A stretch of 60,178 bases of DNA from Candidatus Poribacteria bacterium (GCA_022827225.1 JAJDTJ010000050.1:1-60178); one strand, 5' to 3'; shown: positions 8,058-16,880, counted from the stretch's first letter. The notes: generated by a model not told the origin, from the letters alone. A program made the numbers and translations.

Positions 8058-8953
8058 TGGACAAGTCCTAATTCTGTCAGCAATTCGCGAAGTTCCGCTT
8101 TCTCGTAATCTTTGAGCGGTAGCAACGGGCTCGTCGTCCGGGCGCTGCAGACACCCAGAATTTCTAGGCACGCTTTCATCCCGCTAACACCTTGTCCATA
8201 AGTATACATCTTGCTGAGCTGCAGCATCCATTTTTGTAAGCGATGGACTTCATCAATGTCGCGTGCCTTTGCAGCGTTGTAGAGTGCGACCGCCTCTTTC
8301 GGTGCGACGTTAGAAATCGAGACGACACCGCCGTCCGCCCCGAACAGGAGGGCTGCACCGAGTGCGACATGTGAACCGAGGAAGATAGAGAAATCTGTCC
8401 GGTCCCCGAGCAGTGCCAAGAGGTTCAGACAGTTTGTCCAATCGCCGGTGCTGTCCTTCGTACCGACGATATTCTCACAGGTATCCGCGAGTTCAACGAT
8501 GACATCCGGTTTGATGAAGGTTTTAACAGTGGAGGGGATATTGTAGATGAAAACTGGGAGTTCAGTGCTCGCAGCGACCGTCTGATAGAATTCAATCAGA
8601 TCGGCATCATCAGTAGACGGGTAATAGTACCCCGGCGTTGCAGCGACCGCGTCAACGCCGAACTGTTCAGCGATTTCTATGTTCTGGATAACCCGTTGCG
8701 TGCTTGTATCCATCACACAACAGATAACTGGGACGCGACCGCCGACGGCTTTGACAGCGATGTCCATTGCCCGTTCGCGCTCCGTATTCGTTAACGTCGT
8801 AAATTCACCGGAACTACCGAGTAGATAGATGCCGTGAATACCGTTGCTAATCAGGCGGTTGAGTTGATTAACGAACCCGCGCTCATCAACACGTTCTTTA
8901 TTGTCAATAGGTGTTACTGTGGGTGAAAAAATACCTTCAAATCGGATAGCCAT
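8054..8953 (-). CDS. DapA/NanA-family aldolase (lyase or synthase)
   Basis: 299 residues, a class I Schiff-base TIM barrel. The residues that define the family are present: GSSGE at 46-50, Tyr137 in YNIPS and Lys166 in VGTKDSTGD, which forms the imine. The product could be dihydrodipicolinate synthase, N-acetylneuraminate lyase or a sugar-acid lyase; the sequence alone does not settle which, and no lysine or sialic-acid gene lies nearby. The start at 8953 has ACGGAGAAACTC before it; the longer open frame adds a non-homologous tail. It is the first gene of a two-gene operon with aroA. Confidence 0.85.
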   Translation of the reverse strand: MAIRFEGIFSPTVTPIDNKERVDERGFVNQLNRLISNGIHGIYLLGSSGEFTTLTNTERERAMDIAVKAVGGRVPVICCVMDTSTQRVIQNIEIAEQFGVDAVAATPGYYYPSTDDADLIEFYQTVAASTELPVFIYNIPSTVKTFIKPDVIVELADTCENIVGTKDSTGDWTNCLNLLALLGDRTDFSIFLGSHVALGAALLFGADGGVVSISNVAPKEAVALYNAAKARDIDEVHRLQKWMLQLSKMYTYGQGVSGMKACLEILGVCSARTTSPLLPLKDYEKAELRELLTELGLVQ

Positions 8954-9257
8954 GAGTTTCTCCGTGAGGGTAATACCATTTCTAAACAATGATATTGCAT
9001 TACCGCTTTTCAAGGAATGTGTGGTGATGCAGAACAAACCAAAAGTTTGTTCTACATATAGGTGTTGCTCGCAACCGCGTCGGATTTTGTTTAGAGACCT
9101 TAAAAGGCGTGCTCTACAAACGCCGCTTTAGAATTAGACTTTTAGTTTAACAGAATCTGATTTAGATGTCAAGTGAAGAAGCTGCAGTTTTCAGGACGAT
9201 TTAGTTTTCGGTTTTGACTTTGGTTTTCGTTTATAGGTGCTAACGTTTTTTTTGCAA

Positions 9258-9283
9258 GATCGCGAGCGCAGCTCGCTCCTACA
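9258..9283. repeat. Dispersed palindromic repeat, GCGAGC type, copy 1
   Basis: GCGAGC (9262-9267) and GCTCGC (9271-9276) form a perfect hairpin with a three-base loop, followed by TCCTACA. The same motif recurs at 29920-29945 and, with a different centre, at 47622-47678. The intergenic position and the repetition suggest a REP-like element. Confidence 0.65.
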
Positions 9284-9350
9284 GAGGAAGACATATCCAT
9301 ATATACAAAGTGAATATGTAAAACTAAATACCCCTGCTGCAGTTTTTGGT

Positions 9351-9380
9351 TTGCAAATCAGACCGGAATTGTGCTATTAT
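9351..9380 (+). promoter_or_regulatory. Putative sigma70 promoter of the sensor kinase gene
   Basis: TTGCAA at 9351 and TATTAT at 9375, 18 bases apart, 65 bases before the ATG. Confidence 0.4.
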
Positions 9381-9444
9381 TAACGCGAGTTGCCACCTAT
9401 TTATAGACACAGCAAGCCTAAGAAAGTACGGTCGCTTAAATACA

Positions 9445-11256
9445 ATGAATATCCGCGCACAATTGACGTTCAGGTACATCATCATCGTCCTTTTGGTGTT
9501 ATTTGCTATGTACCTCTATCTCGGCACGGCACTCAAAGGGCTCCTTAGCGATCGGATTACCGAAGATTTGGAGGTCCATGCTGCGTTGACGCGTGAAATT
9601 CTCATCGAAAAACTCCCGCCTAAAGATAATTTTACCTATGACGCGATAGATTCACTCGTTGACAGGCTCGGCCAGACGAGTCCTGCGCGCTTGACGTTCA
9701 TTGACATAGAAGGGATTGTTTGGGGCGACACTGAGCGCGATGGCGCGGCACTGCGTGCGATGGACAATCACTTGACACGCCCGGAAGTGCAAGACGCACT
9801 CCAGTTCGGTAGCGCGATTCGGGACCGATACAGCGATACAACGCAGACAGAGTTCCGTTACTACGCAATGCCGATATACCGACAGACCTCATCAACTGAA
9901 GCGGCGGACTTAATTGGTATTTGCCGGGTCGCGCTTCCGATGGAGACCGTCAACACGGCAATCGGTAACCTCCGTCAGATCGTTCTGTTCGCGAGTGTAG
10001 CCGGATTGATCCTTGCGATTGTGTTCAGTATCTTTTCGACTGGCGTTATCATAAAACCGATTGAGAAATTAACACAGATGACCCAATCTCTCGCTGCTGG
10101 CAGGATAGACTCGCGCGTACCGGTCGATTCTAAAAACGAGCTCGGACGACTCTCACGAAATTTCAACCTCATGGCAGACCGGGTCCAGGGACAGATTGAT
10201 CAGATATCTGAAGAACACCGACGCTTGGAGACCATTCTCACGAATATGGGTGAAGGTGTCCTCCTTGTGAACGGTGCTTTTGAAATTACCTACGCCAACC
10301 CGACTGCCATTTCTATGTTGTCGCTTCCTGAAACACATATCGGCAAAGCCTTGATCGAAATCAATCGGATCCCGGAGCTACAGGCACTCCTGCAGATGAC
10401 AGAACAGACAGAAGCCGTCGCGTTTGCAGAAATCCGTCTCGGTAACATAACAGAACCGGAAGCGGAGATAACGGTTGTCCCTGTTGCTGCCGGTGAAGAA
10501 TATGTTATCGTGGTTCACGATGTGACCAAAGAGCGACAGTTAGAACGGATACGCGCCGATTTCGTTGCAAACGTCTCACATGAACTCCGTACCCCGCTCA
10601 CAACGATCCGAGGATACGCCGAAACTTTACTCAACGAGGACGCCACACAGACAAAGGCACAGGAACAGTTCGTCGTAAAAATCCTCAATCATGCGTCCCG
10701 GCTTTCAAGATTGGTCTCGGATCTGCTTGAACTCTCAAGGCTTGAGTCTGGCGATGTCAAGTTGAAACGTACACCGTGCCACCTCAACACCTTCTACGAA
10801 CCGATTTTAGATGTATTCGAGCCTATCTTAGAAGAGTCCGAATTGGTTTTAAGATGGAATATCCCGGAAAATCTACCACAGGTGAGTGTGGACCAGCAAC
10901 TTTTCATGCAGGTGCTTGTCAATCTGATTGACAACGCCATCAAATACACACCAGATAGCGGCGAAATTACGGTTTCAGCGGAGACTCGTCCTCGTGAAAC
11001 GGCTGAAGAACCGAATACACATTCAGAAGAAATTGTCGTGCAGGTCCGGGATACCGGCATCGGTATCCCGATGGAGTCGCAGTCCCGTGTGTTTGAGCGG
11101 TTCTATCGTGTAGATAAAGGACGTGCCAGAGAGATGGGCGGGACAGGATTAGGCTTGGCGATCACCAAACATATTGTGCTGCGTCATAACGGACGGATCT
11201 GGTTGGAAAGCACTTTAGGAGAAGGTAGCATATTTCACGTTGCTATTCCGTTATAA
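9445..11256 (+). CDS. PhoR/WalK-type sensor histidine kinase
   Basis: 603 residues, membrane-bound. Order of parts: membrane segment about 10-30, an extracytoplasmic sensor domain about 31-176, second membrane segment about 178-200, HAMP about 200-255, a PAS-like domain about 258-365, HisKA with the phospho-accepting His379 in NVSHELRTPL, and a HATPase with NLIDNAIKYTP, DTGIGIP and GGTGLGLAI. All catalytic boxes are intact. I chose the ATG at 9445 because it starts directly before the first membrane helix. No response regulator is in the window, so it is an orphan here; the domain order is that of PhoR/WalK kinases, but the signal is unknown. It runs directly into an FGE-fold gene. Confidence 0.88.
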   Translation: MNIRAQLTFRYIIIVLLVLFAMYLYLGTALKGLLSDRITEDLEVHAALTREILIEKLPPKDNFTYDAIDSLVDRLGQTSPARLTFIDIEGIVWGDTERDGAALRAMDNHLTRPEVQDALQFGSAIRDRYSDTTQTEFRYYAMPIYRQTSSTEAADLIGICRVALPMETVNTAIGNLRQIVLFASVAGLILAIVFSIFSTGVIIKPIEKLTQMTQSLAAGRIDSRVPVDSKNELGRLSRNFNLMADRVQGQIDQISEEHRRLETILTNMGEGVLLVNGAFEITYANPTAISMLSLPETHIGKALIEINRIPELQALLQMTEQTEAVAFAEIRLGNITEPEAEITVVPVAAGEEYVIVVHDVTKERQLERIRADFVANVSHELRTPLTTIRGYAETLLNEDATQTKAQEQFVVKILNHASRLSRLVSDLLELSRLESGDVKLKRTPCHLNTFYEPILDVFEPILEESELVLRWNIPENLPQVSVDQQLFMQVLVNLIDNAIKYTPDSGEITVSAETRPRETAEEPNTHSEEIVVQVRDTGIGIPMESQSRVFERFYRVDKGRAREMGGTGLGLAITKHIVLRHNGRIWLESTLGEGSIFHVAIPL

Positions 11257-11268
11257 GGATTGTTTTTG

Positions 11269-12012
11269 ATGAAAAACATGGTATTAATCCCCGCTGGCAA
11301 CCTTGAGATCGGAAGCGTCAACGCTTTTTATGTTGACACACACCCCGTGAGAAATCTTGAATACCAGCGGTTTCTTGTTGAAAACCCACAGTGGCAAAAA
11401 TCGCATATTAAGGATAGGTTTCACGACGGGGACTACCTAAAGCATTGGGATGGTAATACCTATCCCGAAGGAAAAGCGAATCACCCTGTTGTCTACGTCA
11501 GTTGGTTTGCGGCGATGGCTTACGCTTTGTGGGCGGGGAAACGGCTCCCTACAGAAGCTGAATGGGAATATGCTGCACGCGGCGGACTTGCGAATCAGAA
11601 CTATCCGTGGGGTGATACGAGCGATACTACCAAAGCGAATTATGATAGGAAAGTAGGAGATACCACCCCTGTGGGTAAGTATTCACCTAACGGCTACGGC
11701 TTGTATGATATAACTGGCAACGTTTGGGAATGGTGTCTTGACCTTTACGACGATGATTTTTTCTTCGCCATGCCTCGCAAGAATCCGCGCGCAGGAACGA
11801 ATGAGATTGGTTGGTTGACAGCCAATTTCACAGACATTGAAACGATCCTCATAAGGGCGTTACGCGGTGGAGGTTGGAGTGCCACCGAAAAAGGCATCTG
11901 CGTCTCTCATCGCTTACTGCTTTCACCCACAAACACAATCTACGATTATGGTTTTCGTTGTGCGCAGTCAACGTCAGGAACGACTGCCGAGTCGGAACAC
12001 GACGCACCATAG
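11269..12012 (+). CDS. FGE-sulfatase/SUMF1-fold protein without catalytic cysteines
   Basis: 247 residues. The formylglycine-generating-enzyme fold is clear: MVLIPAG at the start, VYVSWFAAMAYALWAGKRLP, EAEWEYAARGG, YPWGD, GLYDITGNVWEWCLD, and the end DYGFRCA. In true FGE enzymes the late block reads GGSW-x-C-x4-C; here it is RGGGWSATEKGICVSHR, so the copper-binding cysteine pair is not in place, and the protein is probably not a sulfatase activator. It could be a nonheme-iron EgtB-like or a ligand-binding member. It follows the kinase gene by 12 bases and shares its transcript. The ATG at 11269 is preferred (AAGGA 9 bases before); one at 11260 is nine bases upstream. Confidence 0.75.
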   Translation: MKNMVLIPAGNLEIGSVNAFYVDTHPVRNLEYQRFLVENPQWQKSHIKDRFHDGDYLKHWDGNTYPEGKANHPVVYVSWFAAMAYALWAGKRLPTEAEWEYAARGGLANQNYPWGDTSDTTKANYDRKVGDTTPVGKYSPNGYGLYDITGNVWEWCLDLYDDDFFFAMPRKNPRAGTNEIGWLTANFTDIETILIRALRGGGWSATEKGICVSHRLLLSPTNTIYDYGFRCAQSTSGTTAESEHDAP

Positions 12013-12014
12013 TG

Positions 12015-12044
12015 GGCAGTTTGGCGAGAATCCAGAAAACTGCC
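12015..12044. terminator. Bidirectional hairpin between convergent genes
   Basis: GGCAGTTT (12015-12022) and AAACTGCC (12037-12044) are a perfect 8-base stem between the end of the FGE-fold gene and the end of tenA. Confidence 0.55.
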
Positions 12045-12064
12045 TCTGACTGCCTCGACAGAAG

Positions 12065-12742
12065 CTAAATTTTCCAGTCCTCTTGTGTGTAAGCCATCTC
12101 CCAGAAGAGGTATTCATAACGGCTGCTGGTGAAAAAATAGTCTTTAATCCGGGCTTTCTGTCCGGTACTATACTCGGCAGTGAGTTCGTTGAGCAGCCCG
12201 CGCAGCCATTCGCCTAACGATAGAAACTCAGGTGAGGCGTACATGTCAATCCACTCCTGATAGAGCGGTTCCGGTGAACCTCCCTGTTCGGCGAGCGTTG
12301 TCCCGATTTCGGCGTAGCCCCACTGGCAGGGTAGTACACCGGCGACGAGTTCCGCTAAAGTGCCGTTTTCCGCCACGTTGAGCACGTGCCGCGTATACGC
12401 GTGTGTTGTCGGTGCCATCGGCGCGGCTTCCATCTCAGCAGCGGAGATACCAAATTTTTCGCAGTATCCACGATGCAAATCCATCTCCGTGTTCAATGTC
12501 TCATTCAGTAACTGCGAAAACAGCGCCATCGTCGCTTCATCGTGTGCCTTGATGACACCGTGCGCGAATACACGACTATAGTCGAGTAAAAAGAGGTAAT
12601 CTTGAATCAGGTAGAACTTAAACTTCTCTGTGGGGAGACTCCCATCAGCGATACCGCGAACAAATGGATGCTTAAGGTCGGCTTCCCAAATGGGTGCCGC
12701 GGCGCGTCTGAGTTCATCGGTAAATCGTCTATTTTGTGTCAT
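12065..12742 (-). CDS. tenA: Thiaminase II / aminopyrimidine aminohydrolase
   Basis: 225 residues, the usual TenA length. TenA hydrolyses aminopyrimidine breakdown products of thiamin so the pyrimidine can be salvaged. The all-helical family pattern is visible: FTDELRRAAAPIWEADLKHP, FKFYLIQDYLFLLDYSR, and the block VLPCQWGYAEIG that carries the catalytic cysteine, followed by WIDMYASPEF. The C-terminus YEYLFWEMAY is also typical and holds the active-site glutamate. No other thiamin gene lies next to it, so it is a single-gene unit facing the FGE-fold gene. Confidence 0.92.
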   Translation of the reverse strand: MTQNRRFTDELRRAAAPIWEADLKHPFVRGIADGSLPTEKFKFYLIQDYLFLLDYSRVFAHGVIKAHDEATMALFSQLLNETLNTEMDLHRGYCEKFGISAAEMEAAPMAPTTHAYTRHVLNVAENGTLAELVAGVLPCQWGYAEIGTTLAEQGGSPEPLYQEWIDMYASPEFLSLGEWLRGLLNELTAEYSTGQKARIKDYFFTSSRYEYLFWEMAYTQEDWKI

Positions 12743-12810
12743 AAGTATGCTTCAAACTCCGTAAAGATGTATGATACCAATGAGACTTACGTATATTAGG
12801 TATACTAAAG

Positions 12811-12886
12811 GAGGGAAGGATGGAAGAGGCGGAAGGATGCTTGAACACTCGTCTATGCTTCCAATCTTCCGGTCTTCCAACCTCCG
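12811..12886. repeat. GGAAGGAT repeats with inverted complement, copy 1
   Basis: GGAAGGAT occurs at 12813-12820 and 12831-12838, and its complement-like strings (CTTCCAATCTTCC, GTCTTCCAACCTCC) follow at 12858-12885, so the unit can fold into a long imperfect stem. A similar unit lies at 37915-37970. Confidence 0.5.
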
Positions 12887-12905
12887 CTAATTTGCCCCGC
12901 AAGCG

Positions 12906-12938
12906 AGGGTGACTTTAAAAAGAAATGCGTAAGTCCTA
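12906..12938 (+). repeat. Dispersed ATGCGTAAGTCCTA-type motif, copy 1
   Basis: AGGGTGACTTTAAAAAGAAA followed by TGCGTAAGTCCTA is closely matched at 15115-15145, and its second half recurs at 14943-14954. It lies just before the Shine-Dalgarno site of the next gene. Its role is unknown. Confidence 0.4.
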
Positions 12939-12952
12939 AAAAGGAAATATTA

Positions 12953-13846
12953 ATGTTTGAAAAACTCGGAATTGTAACCAATATTTGGGCTGAAGAGATC
13001 GCAAACGGTGCACGCTTCGATGACCTGATGGTGGTATTCGGCGCGAACGGATTCAAAGATATGGAGGTCCGCGAAGGTGACTATCTTCGGAACTCCGAAT
13101 TCGGAGAACTCATCCAACAGATTGAATCCGCGATGCCGGCATACACCGATACCGACTTCAAAACCGTATGTGACGCTGTCTGGACTGAAAAGCCGTTCCA
13201 AACGGAGCATCGTACACTTTTCGAGGCATTCGCCACTTTTGCTCGGAAAGCGGACGGACTCACCTTAAGTTATGCCATGTCGCACTCTTGGCTTTCAGCG
13301 CCCGTCGATAGTGAAGCGGATACACAACACATCCTCAAGGCGAAAAAGTTAGCATACTTGCTCTGTCCGGAAAGACCAAGACTCCGGCTCGTAGACCTCG
13401 ACACCGAAGGCGATATTGACGAATCTGCAGCGATTGCTAACCTCAAGCACTACGCTGCGCTTCTACCGGATTATCCGATGGTTTTCGCTGTAGAGAACGC
13501 TCGCCAAACCGCCACACTCACTTTGAAATTAGCAGCCGCAGGCGGGGCAAAATTCACTTATGACGAAACAAATACCTATCGCGCCGATGGTACAACGCTG
13601 AATCCGCCAGACGAATTCTGGGCAACTGTCAAAATGACGGATCTCACGTCGGTACATTTCAAACAGAAAACCGAAGACGGTGTTCTCTCAGAAGTCGGCG
13701 ACGGTTATGTCGATTTCCGTGCGATTGCGGGACACCTGAAAACACAGTCCTATACTGGCGACCTGCTCCTCGAAAACAGAGCGACTCAGCATTCGTTGCA
13801 GGACGCGCTCCGCAGCAGGGCATATCTCCATGCAATTAGCGTATAG
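12953..13846 (+). CDS. Sugar phosphate isomerase/epimerase-like TIM barrel
   Basis: 297 residues, no signal peptide. The opening KLGIVTNIWAEEIANGARFD and the periodic strand-helix layout (LTLSYAMSHSWLSAP, RLRLVDLDTEGD, MVFAVENARQTA, KFTYDETNTY, VHFKQKTEDG, GDLLLENRA) fit the xylose-isomerase-like barrel superfamily. Metal-binding acidic and histidine residues can be guessed at the strand ends (Glu in VEN, Asp in YDETN, His-Phe-Lys in VHFKQK), the usual positions in this superfamily. A substrate cannot be named. AAAAAGGAAATATT precedes the ATG. It is a single-gene unit. Confidence 0.7.
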   Translation: MFEKLGIVTNIWAEEIANGARFDDLMVVFGANGFKDMEVREGDYLRNSEFGELIQQIESAMPAYTDTDFKTVCDAVWTEKPFQTEHRTLFEAFATFARKADGLTLSYAMSHSWLSAPVDSEADTQHILKAKKLAYLLCPERPRLRLVDLDTEGDIDESAAIANLKHYAALLPDYPMVFAVENARQTATLTLKLAAAGGAKFTYDETNTYRADGTTLNPPDEFWATVKMTDLTSVHFKQKTEDGVLSEVGDGYVDFRAIAGHLKTQSYTGDLLLENRATQHSLQDALRSRAYLHAISV

Positions 13847-13973
13847 GCAGCAAGCCGTTTCGGCTATTCCAGAAGGCGAAGCCCTCAAAAATAAAGGCTT
13901 TCAGAACCTGTGTTACAGGGATGCCCCATAAATCTAACGCCTTTTCCGTGATTTCCTCGAGTCAGATGTAGTC

Positions 13974-14822
13974 CTAAAAGAGTGCCTTGTCGTCTGATTG
14001 CGCGGCTTCTGTTTCCGGTTCTTCAGGAAGCGTGGACGGCTTATCTTCGGATTCTTCGGCAGTTGGCACTTCGCTTTCCTGGGCAGCTGTGGTAAGCTGC
14101 TGAATTCGTTCGCAGAGGTCATTGAGTAACTGCGGTGTCGTCTCTGCCGCCTTGAGTTCTGCTGAAAGTTGTGTCCACTGCATCTCGCTCATATCGTTTC
14201 GGGATTCCACGCTGTACTTACGTTTGATGTAGTTCCAGAGGTCTTCCTTGGTGATCCCTTTCTTTTCGAGGGGCTCTGCGAGATTATTCGCGATGGCGAA
14301 GGCGGCTTTTTGTGCCTGCGCGATATTTCCACCGCCCTGTTGGGGTGGCAGCTGCGCTCTTGAATTGCCGCTGCCGGCTTTGCCACGCAGATAAAAGTTT
14401 AGCACCTCACGGATGACCGGCATAGGTATCAGCTGCTTAATGGCGTTCCGTTGTGCTTTGTGAATTGCTTTTGTAAATGCGAACGGATCTGGACGGCTAC
14501 CGTTCATCTTCGGCTGTTCATAAGCACCATAGCGAGACGACCCTGTGATTGTATCAACAGCCTTGGCTGTCGCGATCCAAGAATTCTCTTGTTCCTCGTA
14601 TTTAATTTCCTCAACTTGGATTCCGCCGCGACGATTTGCAGCTTCGTTAATACCTGCTAAAGTCAATCCTTCAATGGTGCGTCCTCCCTGTTTAAAGGAA
14701 TAGACATAATCCTGAATCGTCTGTCCTGTCATCAATTCAATGATGGCCTGGTCATCCACCTGATCGACGACTTCATATTCAGCAGTAACCGGTACCATCT
14801 CTTCCTTTTTTTCTTCAGCCAT
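13974..14822 (-). CDS. Conserved protein, phage-like, unknown function
   Basis: 282 residues from the ATG at 14822, which has a TTGGAGGGAATC site. The first 160 residues form one domain with IQDYVYSFKQGGRTIEGLTL, then a strand-rich part and the basic helix FTKAIHKAQRNAIKQLIP. The pattern recalls conserved proteins of phages and mobile elements that are suspected to act in recombination, but I cannot assign it. The middle is Gln/Gly-rich, a second helical domain spans about 185-245, and the tail is very acidic (Glu/Pro/Ser/Asp-rich), as in single-strand-DNA-binding partner proteins. No phage genes flank it. Confidence 0.55.
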   Translation of the reverse strand: MAEEKKEEMVPVTAEYEVVDQVDDQAIIELMTGQTIQDYVYSFKQGGRTIEGLTLAGINEAANRRGGIQVEEIKYEEQENSWIATAKAVDTITGSSRYGAYEQPKMNGSRPDPFAFTKAIHKAQRNAIKQLIPMPVIREVLNFYLRGKAGSGNSRAQLPPQQGGGNIAQAQKAAFAIANNLAEPLEKKGITKEDLWNYIKRKYSVESRNDMSEMQWTQLSAELKAAETTPQLLNDLCERIQQLTTAAQESEVPTAEESEDKPSTLPEEPETEAAQSDDKALF

Positions 14823-15114
14823 GATTCCCTCCAAAATAAGACTTATGCACTTTGACTACAGTCCGTTCTGTTAACTGAGATTTTTCGGTAAACACAGCGT
14901 TATAGCGCCACAGGCTAACAGCCTATGGTACAAAAGAGCAGCATGCGTAAGTCCGACAAAATTAAGAATTCGTCCTGCCTTCAAATATCTGTTAAGCGGT
15001 AGACAGTTTCTGTTATTATAGCACTTTATACCCAATTTTTCAACCAAAAAAAATCCCAAAAATTGAACTGTGATTGATAGAATTACCGCCCCTATATCCT
15101 CCTTATCAGGCGGT

Positions 15115-15145
15115 AGGGACTTTGAGAGAAAATGCGTAAATTCTA
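15115..15145 (+). repeat. Dispersed ATGCGTAA-type motif, copy 2
   Basis: AGGGACTTTGAGAGAAAATG followed by CGTAAATTCTA matches the copy at 12906-12938 with a few changes and one missing base. Confidence 0.4.
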
Positions 15146-15256
15146 TCATATCTGCAATTACCCGCGCTTTATCCTAATTTACATCATATATAATAATACA
15201 TTTAATGAGGGAATGCAAATTTATTTTTTAGGATGGCGGTAAATTTTCCATAAAAC

Positions 15257-15285
15257 TTGATTTACAATGCTAATGCTGCTACAAT
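15257..15285 (+). promoter_or_regulatory. Putative sigma70 promoter of the ABC ATPase gene
   Basis: TTGATT at 15257 and TACAAT at 15280 are spaced by 17 bases; the ATG is 32 bases further on. Confidence 0.5.
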
Positions 15286-15317
15286 AACAGGAAACAGCGA
15301 TTGGAGTGTTGGTAACA

Positions 15318-16880
15318 ATGGCAACCCCACTGCTTCAGATGCGAGCGATCACGAAAGACTTCCCCGGTGTGCGCGCCTTGGACGATGCCTCATTCGAGGT
15401 ACATGCGGGTGAAATCCATGCGCTTTGTGGCGAAAACGGTGCCGGTAAATCGACGCTCATTAAGATTCTTGGCGGGGTTCATCCGTTCGGTACCTACAGC
15501 GGCGAAATGCGTATCAACGGCATCGAACAGCAGTTTCAATCTGTTCGAGATGCTGAACGTGCTGGGATCGCCGTTATTCATCAAGAATTGGCACTCATCC
15601 CTGAGATGACAGTTGCAGAGAATATCTATCTCGGTAAGGAGCCGCGGCGGTTTGGCATCATTGATAAAAACCGCCTCTATCACGAGGCAGGCGAACGCCT
15701 CTCACAATTTGGGTTGACCCTCCCTTTAGAGAAACCGGTCTACGAACTCGGCATCGGACAGCAACAACTCGTGGAGATCGTGAAGGCTTTAGGGTATAGT
15801 TTACCAACTGACACCGATCCGTCTCGCAATAGGCTGCTCCTCGTCCTTGACGAACCGACAGCCGCCTTGACCGAAAGCGAGGTGGACATCCTCCGATCGA
15901 TTCTTAACCGACTCCGAGAACACGGTGTCGCCTGTATCTATATCACGCATAAACTTAAGGAGATCTTTCAAATCGCTGACCGGGTAACGGTACTACGCGA
16001 CGGTAAAACAGTTGCAACGCAATCCGTTAAATCCGATGGATGTACCGAAGATGCGTTAATCTCACAGATGGTTGGTCGGGAATTGACGACGCTCTTTCCA
16101 GATCGGCAGCCTGAAAACGGTTTTAATCGTGAAGCGATAGCGTTACGGGTCGAAAATCTAAGCACTTATCCATCAGAACCGCCACGGCTCGAAGATGTCA
16201 GTTTTGAAGTTCGGCGCGGCGAGATCCTTGGCATTGCCGGTCTCATGGGTGCTGGGAGAACCGAACTCATTGGTACAATATTCGGTGCCTATAGTGGTAA
16301 GTGGCGTGGTGAGGTTTTCATAGAAGATCAGCCCGTCCAGATTCACACACCGCAGGAGGCGATCCAGCACGGTATGGGGCTTGTCAGCGAGGATCGAAAA
16401 CGCTACGGGCTGCTTATGGATGTCGATGTTGTCCGTAATATGACGCTGGCGAGTCTTGGCTTATCGCGGGATCTTTCAGCTTATGGGGTCATTAACCACA
16501 ACGCTGCATCTGAGAACAGTGCGCACTACGTTGATACGCTTCAGATTAAAACACCCTCGCTTGAGGTTCCTGTGAACCACCTCAGCGGCGGCAATCAACA
16601 GAAGGTCGTTTTGGGCAAATGGTTGATGACGCACCCGAAGGTGCTGTTCCTTGATGAACCGACGCGCGGCATTGATGTCGGTGCAAAAGCAGAGATACAC
16701 GCCCTGATGGTGAAACTTGCACACGAAGGGGTCGCCATCGTCTTTGTATCGTCCGAACTGCCGGAGATCTTAGGTATGAGCGACCGCATTTTAGTGCTAC
16801 ACGAAGGCAAGGTCACAGGCGAATTTATCAACCATAACCTGACACAAGAGGAAATTCTACGGTGTGCAGCCGGGGCATGA
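15318..16880 (+). CDS. Sugar ABC transporter ATPase, XylG type, orphan
   Basis: 520 residues with two ABC domains in tandem, as in the CUT2 family of pentose/hexose importers. First domain: Walker A GENGAGKST near residue 40, then AGIAVIHQELALIPEM, signature ELGIGQQQLVEIVKAL, Walker B LLLVLDEPTAALT. Second domain: degenerate Walker A GLMGAGRTEL, signature LSGGNQQKVVLGKWL, Walker B VLFLDEPTRGIDVGAKAEIH. The HPFGTYSGE and RDAERAGIAV blocks are closer to XylG than to RbsA or MglA, so xylose or a related sugar is likely. No permease or binding-protein gene adjoins it; tsaE follows at once. An alternative GTG at 15306 lies upstream in frame. Confidence 0.88.
   Translation: MATPLLQMRAITKDFPGVRALDDASFEVHAGEIHALCGENGAGKSTLIKILGGVHPFGTYSGEMRINGIEQQFQSVRDAERAGIAVIHQELALIPEMTVAENIYLGKEPRRFGIIDKNRLYHEAGERLSQFGLTLPLEKPVYELGIGQQQLVEIVKALGYSLPTDTDPSRNRLLLVLDEPTAALTESEVDILRSILNRLREHGVACIYITHKLKEIFQIADRVTVLRDGKTVATQSVKSDGCTEDALISQMVGRELTTLFPDRQPENGFNREAIALRVENLSTYPSEPPRLEDVSFEVRRGEILGIAGLMGAGRTELIGTIFGAYSGKWRGEVFIEDQPVQIHTPQEAIQHGMGLVSEDRKRYGLLMDVDVVRNMTLASLGLSRDLSAYGVINHNAASENSAHYVDTLQIKTPSLEVPVNHLSGGNQQKVVLGKWLMTHPKVLFLDEPTRGIDVGAKAEIHALMVKLAHEGVAIVFVSSELPEILGMSDRILVLHEGKVTGEFINHNLTQEEILRCAAGA

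Larger units (their letters stand above)
8954..9444. other. Divergent intergenic region with hairpins and a repeat
   Basis: This stretch separates the minus-strand lyase gene from the plus-strand sensor kinase gene and holds no convincing coding sequence. A perfect 9-base hairpin (AGAACAAAC and GTTTGTTCT with a CAAAA loop) lies at 9031-9053. Another short stem (GGCGT/ACGCC) lies near 9105-9125. A GCGAGC-type palindromic repeat is at 9258-9283 and a plausible promoter at 9351-9380, both listed separately. Confidence 0.6.
14823..15317. other. Divergent intergenic region, no gene seen
   Basis: About 490 bases without a convincing gene. It holds two copies of the TGCGTAAGTCC-type motif (14943-14954 and 15115-15145), an AT-rich stretch around 15180-15250, and the promoter of the ABC ATPase gene at 15257-15285. 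Confidence 0.5.

Noticed and set aside
14871..15149. 92-codon minus-strand frame in the gap before the ABC ATPase
   Set aside because: No ribosome site, mixed composition, and it spans the TGCGTAAG motifs; not considered a gene.
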